From assembly GCF_900142845.1 (NCBI RefSeq), contig NZ_FSRU01000001.1, positions 124,001 to 188,000 on the forward strand: DNA of 64,000 bases. Reading direction: 5' to 3'. The notes under the pieces were generated by a model. That model saw nothing but the letters and a program-made list of their open reading frames with translations. It searched no databases and was not told the DNA's origin. Source of the stretch: Paraburkholderia phenazinium. GTDB taxonomy: Bacteria > Pseudomonadota > Gammaproteobacteria > Burkholderiales > Burkholderiaceae. Positions 42,961 to 52,271 of the stretch are shown piece by piece. The translations under genes were made by a program, and so were the position numbers. Each line of letters opens with the position of its first letter. Within the stretch, counting starts at the first letter, position 1.

Positions 42961-43620
42961 ATGAATAATCAAACACTTAACCGACGCAACCCGCGGCAAG
43001 CCCGATCTCAACACAAGGTCGAACTCATGTTGGAGGCGGCCATGCAGTTGCTGGAGACCGGTGACATCGCCTCGCTGACGACCAATGCCGTGGCGGCGAA
43101 AGCCGGTGTGAGTATCGGCACGCTTTACCAGTACTTCGGCAGCAAGCACGCATTGCTCGACGCCCTGGTGACGCGCGAGCTCGGCGCCATGACAGACAAG
43201 ATCGTCGATTCGATGCAGCGCGCAACGCCCACGGCGCCTGGCGACCCGATTCGTGAAATCGTTCGTGCCGTGACGGCCTCGTATGGCGGGCGAAACCGCG
43301 TTCATCGCCTGTTGATGGAGCATTCGTCGACGAGCAACGCGCAAGGGGGACGCCTCGCACCGTTCTACGCGCGGCTACTTGAAATTTCAACCGCAGATGA
43401 AGTTGCGATGCCTGATGGGCACACTCGCAAACCCACCGAAGCCGAGGCGTTTGTGCTGACCTTTGCTGTGACGGGCGTGCTGCGTATGCTGGCGGCGAGC
43501 GCCGATCCACCGCCGTTGCAAGAGGTGGAAGATGCGCTTGTGCGGCTGGTGACGGGTTTTACTGCGCAGCGCTCGACACCAGAAAACCCGGCATATCGAT
43601 CACTGCGGCCCTGCGCATGA
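42961..43620 (+). CDS. TetR-family transcriptional regulator
   Basis: A 219-residue TetR-type repressor. The helix-turn-helix is at about residues 18-62 (MLEAAMQLLETGDIASLTTNAVAAKAGVSIGTLYQYFGSK), followed by a ligand domain of usual length. I start at the ATG 42961; a TTG at 42940 also opens the frame but both ribosome sites are poor. It is divergent from the FAD monooxygenase, the probable target, and converges with ilvD. Confidence 0.87.
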   Translation: MNNQTLNRRNPRQARSQHKVELMLEAAMQLLETGDIASLTTNAVAAKAGVSIGTLYQYFGSKHALLDALVTRELGAMTDKIVDSMQRATPTAPGDPIREIVRAVTASYGGRNRVHRLLMEHSSTSNAQGGRLAPFYARLLEISTADEVAMPDGHTRKPTEAEAFVLTFAVTGVLRMLAASADPPPLQEVEDALVRLVTGFTAQRSTPENPAYRSLRPCA

Positions 43621-43634
43621 CTGCGGCAGGGCCG
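43606..43634. terminator. Hairpin between tetR and ilvD
   Basis: Perfect 9-bp arms CGGCCCTGC (43606-43614) and GCAGGGCCG (43626-43634) around an 11-base loop span the tetR stop codon, 8 bases from the ilvD stop. Probably a shared terminator of the converging genes; T-runs are weak. Confidence 0.5.
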
Positions 43635-43641
43635 TTCGGTC

Positions 43642-45504
43642 TTACTTGCGCTTCAGTTGCGAGAGATCGCGCACCGCGCCACGGTCGGCCGAGGTCGCCA
43701 GCGCCGCGTAGGCCTGCAACGCTTGCGACACCACGCGTTCACGATTCACCGGCATCCACGCGTCGGCTCCGCGTGCCTCCATGGCTTCGCGACGGCGTGC
43801 CAGGGCCTCGTCCGACACCACCAGGTGCATCTTGCGGTTAGGAATGTCGATCTCGATCACGTCACCCTCTTCCACCAGGCCGATCGTGCCGCCTTCCGCC
43901 GCTTCCGGCGACGCATGCCCGATCACCAGGCCCGACGAACCGCCGGAGAAACGGCCATCGGTAAACAGCGCGCAAGACTTGCCGAGTCCCTTGGACTTCA
44001 GATACGACGTGGGATACAGCATTTCCTGCATGCCGGGGCCGCCCTTCGGGCCTTCGTAACGGATCACCACCACGTCGCCCGCCACGACCTTGTCGCCCAG
44101 AATGGCTTCGACGGCGTCGTCCTGGCTCTCGAAGACGCGTGCGCGGCCCGAGAAGACCCACTGCGATTCGTCGACACCCGCGGTCTTGACGATGCAGCCC
44201 TTCTCCGCGAGGTTGCCGTACAGCACAGCAAGGCCGCCGTCTTTCGAATACGCGTTCTGCTTGCTGCGGATACAACCGGACTTGCGGTCGGTATCGAGCG
44301 ACGCGAAGGTCGCTTCCTGGCTGAATGCGACGGTGGTCGGAATCCCGCCCGGCGCCGCACGGAAGAGCTTCTGCGCTTCTTCGCCCGCACCACCGGCGAC
44401 GTCCCATTTGGTAATCGCCTCACCCAGCGTGCCGCTATGCACGTTGCCGCACGACAGGTCGAGCAGCTCCGCACGGGCCAGCTCGCCGAGAATGCCGGGG
44501 ATGCCGCCGGCGCGATGCACGTCTTCGATATGGAATTTATCGGTTGCGGGCGCGACCTTGCACAGGCACGGCACTTTGCGCGAGATGCGATCGATGTCGG
44601 ACATCGTGAAATCGACGCCACCTTCCTGCGCAGCGGCCAGCAAGTGCAGCACGGTGTTGGTCGAACCGCCCATGGCCACGTCGAGCGCCATGGCGTTCTC
44701 GAAGGCCTGCTTGCTGGCGATGTTGCGCGGCAGGACCGACGCGTCGTCTTCCTGATAGTAACGGCGGCACAGATCCACCACCAGACGGCCAGCCTGTTCG
44801 AACAGCCCCTTGCGCCATGCATGCGTAGCGACGATCGTGCCGTTGCCCGGCAACGCCAGGCCGATTGCCTCGGTCAGGCAATTCATCGAGTTCGCGGTGA
44901 ACATGCCCGAGCAGGAACCGCACGTCGGGCAGGCGCTGCGCTCGATTTCCGCGACTTCGGCGTCGCTGACTCTGGAGTCGCCCGCCTTGATCATGGCGTC
45001 GATCAGGTCGATCTTGGCGATCACCTGGCCGTCGGTTGGCGACTTGACCTTACCCGCTTCCATCGGACCGCCGGACACGAAGACCACGGGGATGTTCAGG
45101 CGCATCGCGGCCATCAGCATGCCCGGGGTGATCTTGTCGCAATTGGAGATGCAGACCATGGCGTCGGCGCAGTGCGCGTTGACCATGTATTCCACCGAGT
45201 CGGCAATCAGTTCGCGCGACGGCAGCGAGTACAGCATGCCGCCGTGGCCCATGGCGATGCCGTCGTCGACCGCGATGGTGTTGAATTCCTTGGCGACGCC
45301 GCCGGCCGCTTCGATTTCCTTCGCGACCAGCGCGCCCAGATCGCGCAGATGCACATGGCCCGGCACGAACTGGGTGAACGAGTTCACCACCGCAATGATG
45401 GGCTTGCCGAAATCGCCGTCCTTCATACCGGTGGCGCGCCACAAAGCGCGGGCGCCGGCCATGTTGCGGCCGTGCGTCGAAGTTCGCGATCGATAGTCAG
45501 GCAT
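43642..45504 (-). CDS. ilvD: Dihydroxy-acid dehydratase
   Basis: A 620-residue Fe-S dehydratase of the IlvD/Edd family, third step of valine and isoleucine synthesis. The cluster ligands are in [13 protein letters not shown] and [22 protein letters not shown]; the C-terminal [12 protein letters not shown] is the swivelling active-site motif. Three spaced Cys as in E. coli IlvD suggest a [4Fe-4S]-type enzyme. The start at 45504 has AGAGGA five bases upstream and gives the usual N-terminus ([21 protein letters not shown]). A long antisense frame covers it but has no family features. Confidence 0.95.
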   Translation of the reverse strand: MPDYRSRTSTHGRNMAGARALWRATGMKDGDFGKPIIAVVNSFTQFVPGHVHLRDLGALVAKEIEAAGGVAKEFNTIAVDDGIAMGHGGMLYSLPSRELIADSVEYMVNAHCADAMVCISNCDKITPGMLMAAMRLNIPVVFVSGGPMEAGKVKSPTDGQVIAKIDLIDAMIKAGDSRVSDAEVAEIERSACPTCGSCSGMFTANSMNCLTEAIGLALPGNGTIVATHAWRKGLFEQAGRLVVDLCRRYYQEDDASVLPRNIASKQAFENAMALDVAMGGSTNTVLHLLAAAQEGGVDFTMSDIDRISRKVPCLCKVAPATDKFHIEDVHRAGGIPGILGELARAELLDLSCGNVHSGTLGEAITKWDVAGGAGEEAQKLFRAAPGGIPTTVAFSQEATFASLDTDRKSGCIRSKQNAYSKDGGLAVLYGNLAEKGCIVKTAGVDESQWVFSGRARVFESQDDAVEAILGDKVVAGDVVVIRYEGPKGGPGMQEMLYPTSYLKSKGLGKSCALFTDGRFSGGSSGLVIGHASPEAAEGGTIGLVEEGDVIEIDIPNRKMHLVVSDEALARRREAMEARGADAWMPVNRERVVSQALQAYAALATSADRGAVRDLSQLKRK

Positions 45505-45825
45505 CTGTGTCCTCTGTATTGGGGTCGTCGAATTGGAATGGTGCCCAGGCCCGCCATGCACCGTTGGGGACGGCGACGGCATACCGGTCGCCCGCAGGCG
45601 AAGGTGCGCATGACGCGCGTTGTACTGGGAATGTACGAAGTGTGCGAGAGGGCCGGTAAGACGTCCAATATATTTTTCTGACTGAATTAGGTCGGAAAAG
45701 ATATTAGTTGGCGGCGAGGCAGCGCTATCGATGATGGGCTAGCGCCGAAGGGGGTAACGGCCGCCCTTCGGCTTTTGGAGCGAGCGCGACGCTGTGGATG
45801 TCGACGGAACGCTCGGATTACTGAA
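45505..45825. other. ilvD upstream region
   Basis: The 321 bases hold the ilvD promoter region but no gene I can support. The stretch 45665-45711 is AT-rich with an imperfect inverted repeat (TTTTCTGAC/GTCGGAAAA around TGAATTAG). A plus-strand terminator-like hairpin lies at 45744-45776. Confidence 0.5.
45744..45776 (+). terminator. Orphan plus-strand intrinsic terminator
   Basis: A 9-bp stem GCCGAAGGG (45744-45752)/CCCTTCGGC (45764-45772) with an 11-base loop is followed by TTTT on the plus strand. No plus-strand gene lies upstream, only the ilvD promoter region, so it may end an unannotated transcript. It is also 54 bases past the stop of the minus-strand gene at 45826. Confidence 0.55.
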
Positions 45826-46569
45826 TCAAAACCGGTTCGCCGACTTTCCTGTTTTCTCGAGTTTATCGACAGGCTGCGAGAATTTCAGCAGCACGTTCTG
45901 CAACAGCGGAACGGAATAGGTTCCGTCGCTTTCTTTGGACATCACCACCGCCCCTTCGGTCGGAGCTTTCAAATCGGTGAGCACGCCACTCGGTTTCTGA
46001 TCATAGTCGCTATATACAAGTGAATAACCTTGATTCGAATTATCCACACAGGAAATGGTCTTTATCGACAAAACGGCTTTATTCGATGACGGATCAAAAT
46101 CTGTTGCATACCCTAGAAAACGACATTCGCCGCCGTCGAAGGTGAAGTCAGAGCTGGCCGGCTTAAACGGACTGACGGAAACGAGCGCAAAGAAAGAGTT
46201 TTTCTTGTCCAAAGGGGAACTCACGGTTGGCCGAACATAAAACTTGGCCACCACTTCCGTGGCACTTGGCACAGTGAACTTGGCCCCCTCCATCTTTGCC
46301 ATCGTGATGGCGCGCCGTAAATTATCCTTCTCGCTCACGGGAACAGAAAGCTCAGAGGGCTCCTGATGAGTCGGTAGTACGCTCCAGATCGATGCAGCAC
46401 CCGCACCCACGGTAAAAACCGCGGTAAAGACCCAGCCCATCCATTGGCGGTCATGATCTGCACAAAAAAATCGCCAATTCCCTCGCCGGGCACATCGACG
46501 CAGGTTGGCGGTACGGCCGTAGCAACGATTATTTCTTTGAGCAGGTTGGGGATTGATTATTCTATTCAT
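45826..46569 (-). CDS. Unknown single-pass membrane protein with N-terminal Cys/His cluster
   Basis: A 247-residue protein of no family I can name. Residues 14-42 hold CYGRTANLRRC, then FCADHD, a C-x9-C-x8-C-x2-H pattern like the small zinc-ribbon heads of unrelated bacterial proteins. One membrane helix follows at about 44-64. The rest is a predicted extracytoplasmic domain of alternating strands, with two more Cys. The GC content is clearly lower than its neighbours, suggesting acquisition. It stands alone between ilvD and dctA. Confidence 0.65.
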   Translation of the reverse strand: MNRIINPQPAQRNNRCYGRTANLRRCARRGNWRFFCADHDRQWMGWVFTAVFTVGAGAASIWSVLPTHQEPSELSVPVSEKDNLRRAITMAKMEGAKFTVPSATEVVAKFYVRPTVSSPLDKKNSFFALVSVSPFKPASSDFTFDGGECRFLGYATDFDPSSNKAVLSIKTISCVDNSNQGYSLVYSDYDQKPSGVLTDLKAPTEGAVVMSKESDGTYSVPLLQNVLLKFSQPVDKLEKTGKSANRF

Positions 46570-46819
46570 TGATTCGGAAATGTGTGGTCGTTAATTATCG
46601 TATTTATGTCGCAGATTGTACGTCGGTGAAAACGCCCCCGGCAAGACCGCCGCGTTGATCGGCGTGCACAACGAGGCGGATTTATAGACGAGCTACGCCC
46701 TGAGAGTCAATGGCGACGATGGCTGACGAATCACACAGCATCCGCAAGAGCGCCGCAACGAGATGCGGGTTGGCCTGACCAATCCGGTCCGATGCTTGAT
46801 GGCGAAACGCGAGGAAAGC

Positions 46820-48175
46820 TCAATGCGATTGCGACCGCATCCCCGCATCCTCCGCCGGCATCCGCCCGGCCGGCAATGCCTCGGTGGACTCCAACGCATT
46901 AAGGCTCGTGTCGTCGCGATCGAGCATCGCGCGAGCCTTGTTCATATCAAGCGCTCCTTCCCAGCGGGCAACCACAATGGTCGCCACGCCATTGCCGATC
47001 AGGTTCGTGACGGCACGCGCCTCGTTGAGGAAGCGATCCACGCCGAGCAGCAGCACCAGGCCGGCCACGGGGATGGTGTGCATCGAGGCCAGCGTGGCAG
47101 CCAGCGCAACGAATCCAGCACCGGCAACGCCCGCAGACCCCTTTGAAGTCAGCAGCATCACGCCGAGCAGCAACAGTTGATCCCACAGCGTCAGGTGGAT
47201 GTTCATGGCCTGCGCGACGAACATCGAGGCCATGGTCAGATAGATCGCCGTCCCATCGGCGTTGAAGGTATAGCCGGTAGGCAACACCATCCCGACTACG
47301 GGCCGCGAACATCCCAGCTTCTCCATCTTGATCAGCATCTGCGGCAGCACCGCTTCAGTGGACGCGGTCCCGAGGGTGATGAAAATTTCGTCCTTGATGT
47401 AGCGGAGATACTTCCACAGCGACAGCCCGCTGACTCGCATCACGAGGCCCAGGACGACGACCACGAAGAATACCGAGGTCAGGTAAAGGCACAACATCAG
47501 TTGACCGAAAGATGCCAGCGTGCCGATTCCATACTTGGCGATGGTAAAGGCCATGCCGCCAAAAGCGCCGATGGGTGCAACGTACATGACGATTCGCACA
47601 ATGCCGAACATACCCTGCAGCAACATATCGAGCATGTCGACGAACGGTGCAGTGCGCGGGCCCAGCTTGGCGAGCGCGATCGCGAGCAGCAGCGAAAAGA
47701 AGATGATGGGCAGCATGTCCCCATTCGCGAATGCGCCGACAATGCTGTTCGGCACGATGCTCATGAGGAAGTCGAGTATCCCGTGCTGTTGTGCCGCATG
47801 CGTGTAGGTGGAGATCGCCGAGCCGTCGATATGCGCGGGATCGATGTTCATCCCGCTGCCCGGCTTGATGACGTTCACGATGACGAGGCCAACCGCGAGC
47901 GCAATCGTCGACGCCACCTCAAAGTACACGACCGCCTTGACGCCGACGCGACCGGCCTCATGAAGGTCGCTCATACGCGCAATGCCCACCACGACAGAGG
48001 CGAAAATGATCGGCGCGAGCAGCATCCGGATCAGCTTGATGAACAGATCGCCGAGCGGCTTGAGTTGCGAGCCGACGTCAGGATAGAAGTGGCCGACGAG
48101 GACACCCGCCACAATGCCGATCAGCACCTGGACGTAGAGCCTGGAAAGCGATTTTCTGATCTTTGAAACCCGCAT
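46820..48175 (-). CDS. dctA: C4-dicarboxylate:cation symporter
   Basis: A 451-residue DAACS-family carrier. The N-terminal YVQVLIGIVAGVLVGHFYP, the serine-rich loop (TLGTASTEAVLPQM), the VLPTGYTFNADGTAIYL hairpin and the LTSKGSAGVAGAGFV segment are DctA hallmarks. The length and motifs fit succinate/fumarate/malate uptake with protons or sodium. It lies 163 bases after the dehydratase gene on the same strand, so here it may import tartrate-like dicarboxylates. The start has AGGAG six bases upstream. Confidence 0.92.
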   Translation of the reverse strand: MRVSKIRKSLSRLYVQVLIGIVAGVLVGHFYPDVGSQLKPLGDLFIKLIRMLLAPIIFASVVVGIARMSDLHEAGRVGVKAVVYFEVASTIALAVGLVIVNVIKPGSGMNIDPAHIDGSAISTYTHAAQQHGILDFLMSIVPNSIVGAFANGDMLPIIFFSLLLAIALAKLGPRTAPFVDMLDMLLQGMFGIVRIVMYVAPIGAFGGMAFTIAKYGIGTLASFGQLMLCLYLTSVFFVVVVLGLVMRVSGLSLWKYLRYIKDEIFITLGTASTEAVLPQMLIKMEKLGCSRPVVGMVLPTGYTFNADGTAIYLTMASMFVAQAMNIHLTLWDQLLLLGVMLLTSKGSAGVAGAGFVALAATLASMHTIPVAGLVLLLGVDRFLNEARAVTNLIGNGVATIVVARWEGALDMNKARAMLDRDDTSLNALESTEALPAGRMPAEDAGMRSQSH

Positions 48176-48338
48176 GACTGTCTCCTATGCGTGGCATCTT
48201 TAGTGAAAGTCAGAACGCGCTACCGCAGCGGGATCTACCGTTACGGTGAGCGCGGACCGATTTCGCTCACGTTTCTTTGGTCTATTTTTATGAACGCTGC
48301 GCCGGCGCTTTTGCCAGCGCGTTTCGCCGCTTGAGCGC

Positions 48339-49505
48339 TTATGCAGACAGCTTTTGCATCTCGGCGAACAGATCGGCCTTCCCTTCAAAGCCGATACCAG
48401 GCAGGTCAGGCATCGTGATGAAGCCGTTCTCCACCTTCACGCCATCGGGGAAGCCACCATACGGCTGAAACAGGTCCGGATAGGATTCATTGCCGCCCAA
48501 ACCAAGGCCGGCCGCGATGTTCAACGACATCTGGTGTCCGCCGTGCGGAATGCATCGGCTCGGCGACCAGCCGTGCTGATGCAGCATGTCGAGCGTGCGC
48601 AGATATTCGACGAGGCCGTAGCTCAGCGCGCAATCGAACTGCAGCCAGTCGCGGTCGGCACGCATGCCGCCGTAGCGGATCAGGTTGCGGGCGTCCTGCA
48701 TCGAGAACAGGTCCTCGCCGGTCGCCATCGGCTTGTCGTAGTAATTGCGCAGGGTCGCCTGCAATTCGAAGTCGAGCGGGTCGCCCGGCTCTTCGTACCA
48801 GAACAGGTCGTACTGCGACAACGCCTTCGCGTACTGGATGGCTGTGTCGAGATCGAAACGACCGTTAGCGTCGACGGCGAGTTTCTGTCCATCGCCGAGC
48901 ACGCTCAGAATCGAATCGATGCGGCGCAAGTCTTCATCGAGCGAAGCGCCGCCAATCTTCTTCTTCACAACCGTGTAGCCGCGGTCGATGTAGCTGCGCA
49001 TCTCGTCCTTCAGCTTCCCGTGATCCTGGCCCGGGTAGTAGTAACCGCCGGCCGCGTAGACGAAAATCTTGCGGTCGGGCTGACCATTGCCGTAGCGGTC
49101 GGCCAGTAGCTGAAACAGCGGCTTGCCTTCGATCTTCGCAACCGCATCCCAGATCGCCATATCGATCGTGCCGATCGCGACCGAACGCTCGCCATGGCCG
49201 CCCGGCTTTTCGTTCGTGAACATGGTGGCCCAGATCTTGTGCGGATCGAGGTTATCGCCGGCCTCGTTGACGAGCGTCGCCGGATCCGCTTCGAGGATGC
49301 GCGGAATGAAGCGCTCCCGCATCAGCTTGCCCTGGCCGTAGCGGCCGTTCGAGTTGAATCCATAGCCGATCACCGGCTTGCCATCCCGGATGACATCCGT
49401 CACCACGGCGACGAGACTCAGCGTCATCTTGCTGAAGTCGATGTAGGCATTGCGGATGGGGGAACTGATCGGAACAGTCTTTTCGCGGATTTCAACGATT
49501 CGCAT
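48339..49505 (-). CDS. Enolase-superfamily sugar-acid dehydratase, D-tartrate dehydratase-like
   Basis: A 388-residue member of the mandelate racemase/muconate lactonising group. The KKKIGGA strand carries the general base Lys, metal ligands are in VDANGRFD, WYEEPGD and TGEDLFS, and the C-terminal IPHGGHQMSLN supplies the His. The motif set and length resemble the characterised D-tartrate dehydratase of Bradyrhizobium, giving oxaloacetate. The start at 49505 has AGGAG eight bases upstream. The adjacent dicarboxylate carrier and divergent LysR gene fit a tartrate catabolic unit; other C4-C6 acid sugars remain possible. Confidence 0.8.
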   Translation of the reverse strand: MRIVEIREKTVPISSPIRNAYIDFSKMTLSLVAVVTDVIRDGKPVIGYGFNSNGRYGQGKLMRERFIPRILEADPATLVNEAGDNLDPHKIWATMFTNEKPGGHGERSVAIGTIDMAIWDAVAKIEGKPLFQLLADRYGNGQPDRKIFVYAAGGYYYPGQDHGKLKDEMRSYIDRGYTVVKKKIGGASLDEDLRRIDSILSVLGDGQKLAVDANGRFDLDTAIQYAKALSQYDLFWYEEPGDPLDFELQATLRNYYDKPMATGEDLFSMQDARNLIRYGGMRADRDWLQFDCALSYGLVEYLRTLDMLHQHGWSPSRCIPHGGHQMSLNIAAGLGLGGNESYPDLFQPYGGFPDGVKVENGFITMPDLPGIGFEGKADLFAEMQKLSA

Positions 49506-49649
49506 GGCGGTGTCTCCTGGACTTTGGGCAAGGATTGCGTGCATCTGCTGACACGCATCCGGCTGCAACGGAACCTAGCTTATCCGCGAACGGTGGCGTT
49601 AGAATTCGCTCAGATTCATTTCATTTTTTACTTTGGGTGAATAACGGAA

Positions 49650-50606
49650 GTGAGCACTGATCCGGCGTCCGACTTCGAATTCTTCATCCTCCTCGCCAAG
49701 CTGAAAAGCCTGTCGGGAGCCGCGCGGGCGCTCGATCTCACCCCGCCGGCCGCCACCAAGCGCCTCGGGCTGATGGAGCAACGACTCGGGGCGCGGCTCG
49801 TCAACCGGACAACCCGAAGTGTCAGCCTGACACCGGAAGGCGAGACCTACCTGCGCTATGCCACGCAGATCGTGGGGCAAGTCCGCCAGATGGAAGACGA
49901 GATCTCCGGCGCCCGCACCGATCCGCAAGGTCTGCTACGCGTGAATGCGACGCTCGGTTTTGGGCGTACCACCATCGCGCCGCTGGTATCCGAATTCGCC
50001 AAGCGTTTCCCCCATGTGGAGATCCAGTTTGAAGTAACCGACCGGCCCATCGATCTGGTGGAGGAAGCGTTCGATATGGCGATCCGTTTTGGCACACTTC
50101 CCGACAGCCGGCTCAGCGCCCGGCGCATCATGAGCAATCGTCGTTTTCTTTGCGCCTCGCCGAAATACCTCGAGCGCTTCGGGACACCCGAGCGTGTGGA
50201 GGACCTTGTCCGGCACCGTTGCATCATTCATCGCCAGAACGACGACGCTTATGGCGTATGGCGTTATATGCAGGGAGATCACACCGAGGCGCTGAAGGTC
50301 AAAGGCGCGCTTTCAAGCAACGATGGCGATATCGTGCTGCGGTGGGCACTCGATGGACACGGGATACTGATTCGCTCCGAATGGGATCTGGCCAAGTACG
50401 TGCAAAGCGGGCGGCTCAAGCTGGTCTTGCCGAATATCGTCCTGCCGTCAGCCGATCTGTTTGTCTACTACCCCAGCCAGCGAAACCAGACCGCGCGCGC
50501 CCGGGCCTTCATCGACTTTCTGATCGCCCATTTCCAGGCGCCGTTCACGCCGGTCGATACCGGCGTCGTCAAGGCATCTCGGGGCAAAATAGGGGCCGGC
50601 GGCTGA
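49650..50606 (+). CDS. LysR-family transcriptional regulator, DmlR/TtdR-like
   Basis: A 318-residue LysR-type regulator with a GTG start. The winged helix is at residues 6-65 (FEFFILLAKLKSLSGAARAL, TPPAATKRLGLMEQRLGARLVNRTTRSV). The effector domain has LLRVNATLGFGRTTIAPLVSEFAKRFPHVEIQF and DMAIRFGTLPDSRL, close in style to DmlR and TtdR, which respond to malate or tartrate. It is divergent from the dehydratase gene across a 144-base AT-rich gap, and probably activates the dehydratase and dctA. Confidence 0.88.
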   Translation: MSTDPASDFEFFILLAKLKSLSGAARALDLTPPAATKRLGLMEQRLGARLVNRTTRSVSLTPEGETYLRYATQIVGQVRQMEDEISGARTDPQGLLRVNATLGFGRTTIAPLVSEFAKRFPHVEIQFEVTDRPIDLVEEAFDMAIRFGTLPDSRLSARRIMSNRRFLCASPKYLERFGTPERVEDLVRHRCIIHRQNDDAYGVWRYMQGDHTEALKVKGALSSNDGDIVLRWALDGHGILIRSEWDLAKYVQSGRLKLVLPNIVLPSADLFVYYPSQRNQTARARAFIDFLIAHFQAPFTPVDTGVVKASRGKIGAGG

Positions 50607-50667
50607 TCCTCTTTGCCGGCCACTGCACGGTAAAGACACCCCGCCGGTGTGATCCAGGCTGCAGTCA

Positions 50668-50695
50668 CGCAGTGGGTGCATCTGCGCCCACTGCG
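50668..50695. repeat. Inverted repeat after the LysR gene
   Basis: Perfect 9-bp arms CGCAGTGGG and CCCACTGCG with a 10-base loop lie 62 bases after the LysR stop and 167 bases before the nucleoside permease start. It could be a terminator (no T-run) or an operator for the downstream gene. Confidence 0.45.
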
Positions 50696-50861
50696 ACTTG
50701 GCATGTGCTGTGCTTATAGCTCTCTCGCGCCTCAAAAGGGAACCGTTTGCCTGACCGTCCGCGCATAGGCTGCCAAAGCCTGCTGCATATGCGCACGATT
50801 GTTGGGCACTCAAGCACAAAGCTGGGCTATCGAGCCAAGCCACCTTCAATAAAAGCACCTT

Positions 50862-51905
50862 ATGTATAAAAACAAACTGCTGCGGATTCTTGTTTGCGCC
50901 GGTCTTGCATGCCTCATTCAAACGGGCGCCTATGCAACGCCCTCTCCTTCTACGCCGCGGCCCGTCAAGGTACTCATCATTTCGATGTTCGGACCAGAAG
51001 GCAAAACATGGCTCGATCATCTCGGGCAAACCCAGGCCATTACCGTAGCGGGTTTATCGCCGGATTATCCGGCTGTTCATTGCAACCGCGATGACGTGTG
51101 CGTCATCACGACCGGCATGGGCCATGCGAATGCCGCCGCCTCAATGGCTGCACTGGTGTATTCGCGCAAGTTCGATCTGCGCAAGACCTATTTCCTGATC
51201 TCGGGCATTGCGGGCATCGATCCGGCGCAAGGCACGCTCGGTTCGGCAGCATGGGCTCGCTATCTCGTGGACTTCGGCATTCAGTGGGAACTCGATGCGC
51301 GCGAGATTCCCGGCAACTGGAAGTCCGGCTATCTCGGGATCAACACCCACAGCGAAACCGAAAAGCCGCCGCTGGATTACCACACAGAAGTCTTTCAGTT
51401 GAATGAAGCACTGCTACAAAAAGCCTACGCGCTGTCACGCAACGTCACGCTCACCGATGGTCCGGCCGCTCAGACCTACCGAGCGAAATACGCAAGCGCA
51501 CCGGCCAATCAACCGCCCGCGGTTATTCAGTGCGACACGCTCGCAAGCGACACATGGTTCTCCGGCGAGGCCCTGGGACAACGCGCGCGCGACTGGACCA
51601 AACTGCTGACCGACGGCAAGGGCACCTACTGCACCACCCAACAGGAAGACAACGCCACGTTCGAGGTCATCAAACGCGCCGCAGCCGCAGGTCTGGCCGA
51701 CACGAACCGCGTGGCGGCCCTGCGCGCGGGGTCGGACTTCGATCGCCCGCCACCGGGCGTATCGAACGCGGACAACCTGCTGGACTACCAGCAGCAAGGC
51801 GGCTTCGTGCCTGCGGTAGACAACCTCTACCTGGCGGGTTCGCCGCTGGTCAACGCCATCGTCAGGAACTGGGCGCAGTGGAAAAACGGCGTCCCTGTTA
51901 ACTAG
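50862..51905 (+). CDS. Purine nucleoside permease-family protein, periplasmic
   Basis: A 347-residue protein of the NUP family, named after the Candida purine nucleoside permease. A signal peptide (residues 1-25, ending AYA) should place it in the periplasm. Family features include VLIISMFGPEGKTWLDHL, the VITTGMGHANAAASMAALVYS segment, ISGIAGIDPAQGTLGSAAWARYLVD, and SDFDRPPPGVS. These share the nucleoside-phosphorylase fold (GIAG, SDF motifs), so it may bind or cleave nucleosides. It lies directly upstream of the TonB-dependent receptor on the same strand. The start lacks a good ribosome site. Confidence 0.85.
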   Translation: MYKNKLLRILVCAGLACLIQTGAYATPSPSTPRPVKVLIISMFGPEGKTWLDHLGQTQAITVAGLSPDYPAVHCNRDDVCVITTGMGHANAAASMAALVYSRKFDLRKTYFLISGIAGIDPAQGTLGSAAWARYLVDFGIQWELDAREIPGNWKSGYLGINTHSETEKPPLDYHTEVFQLNEALLQKAYALSRNVTLTDGPAAQTYRAKYASAPANQPPAVIQCDTLASDTWFSGEALGQRARDWTKLLTDGKGTYCTTQQEDNATFEVIKRAAAAGLADTNRVAALRAGSDFDRPPPGVSNADNLLDYQQQGGFVPAVDNLYLAGSPLVNAIVRNWAQWKNGVPVN

Positions 51906-52271
51906 ATCTGGCGCCGCCGCGCTGCAAGTGTTTCGCGTATCACCCGTCTCGAAGTGCTTCATCCGTATGGTCTGCAGCCATGTACGCCATGGCTGCGCGT
52001 TCCCGATTGCCTATTTGCAGCCCAACCCACCGACGGGCAATAGGTAGGCATTCGTTTCTTTCAGGTTCAGGCATCAATCCGTATTTTAGTAATCCTACTT
52101 AATTTAAATGTAATCGATCTGCATGCAATTGGTGGGGGTTTCTGCTGTGCCGAAGTACCAGGGCGGGCGAATTGAAAAATTCCGCACCGCCTAATGTCGA
52201 AAAAAAATGCCCGGGCGCAACACGTTAGTCGCGCAACGGGTTTGGCTTACTGACAAGAGTGAAGGGAAATC
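51906..52271. other. Upstream region of the TonB-dependent receptor gene
   Basis: The 366 bases contain no gene I can support. An AT-rich patch (52080-52130) is the likely promoter. A GCGCAAC direct repeat (52215-52221 and 52231-52237, one and a half helical turns apart) lies 35-57 bases before the start and might bind a regulator. Confidence 0.45.

Noticed and set aside
43657..45681. A 674-codon plus-strand frame opposite ilvD
   Set aside because: ilvD is unambiguous on the other strand; the mirror frame is His/Arg-rich without any domain.
46590..46686. Possible plus-strand C-terminal gene remnant ending at 46684-46686
   Set aside because: About 28 codons read like protein (GENAPGKTAALIGVHNEADL), but there is no start, no recognised family and no way to confirm a remnant by eye.
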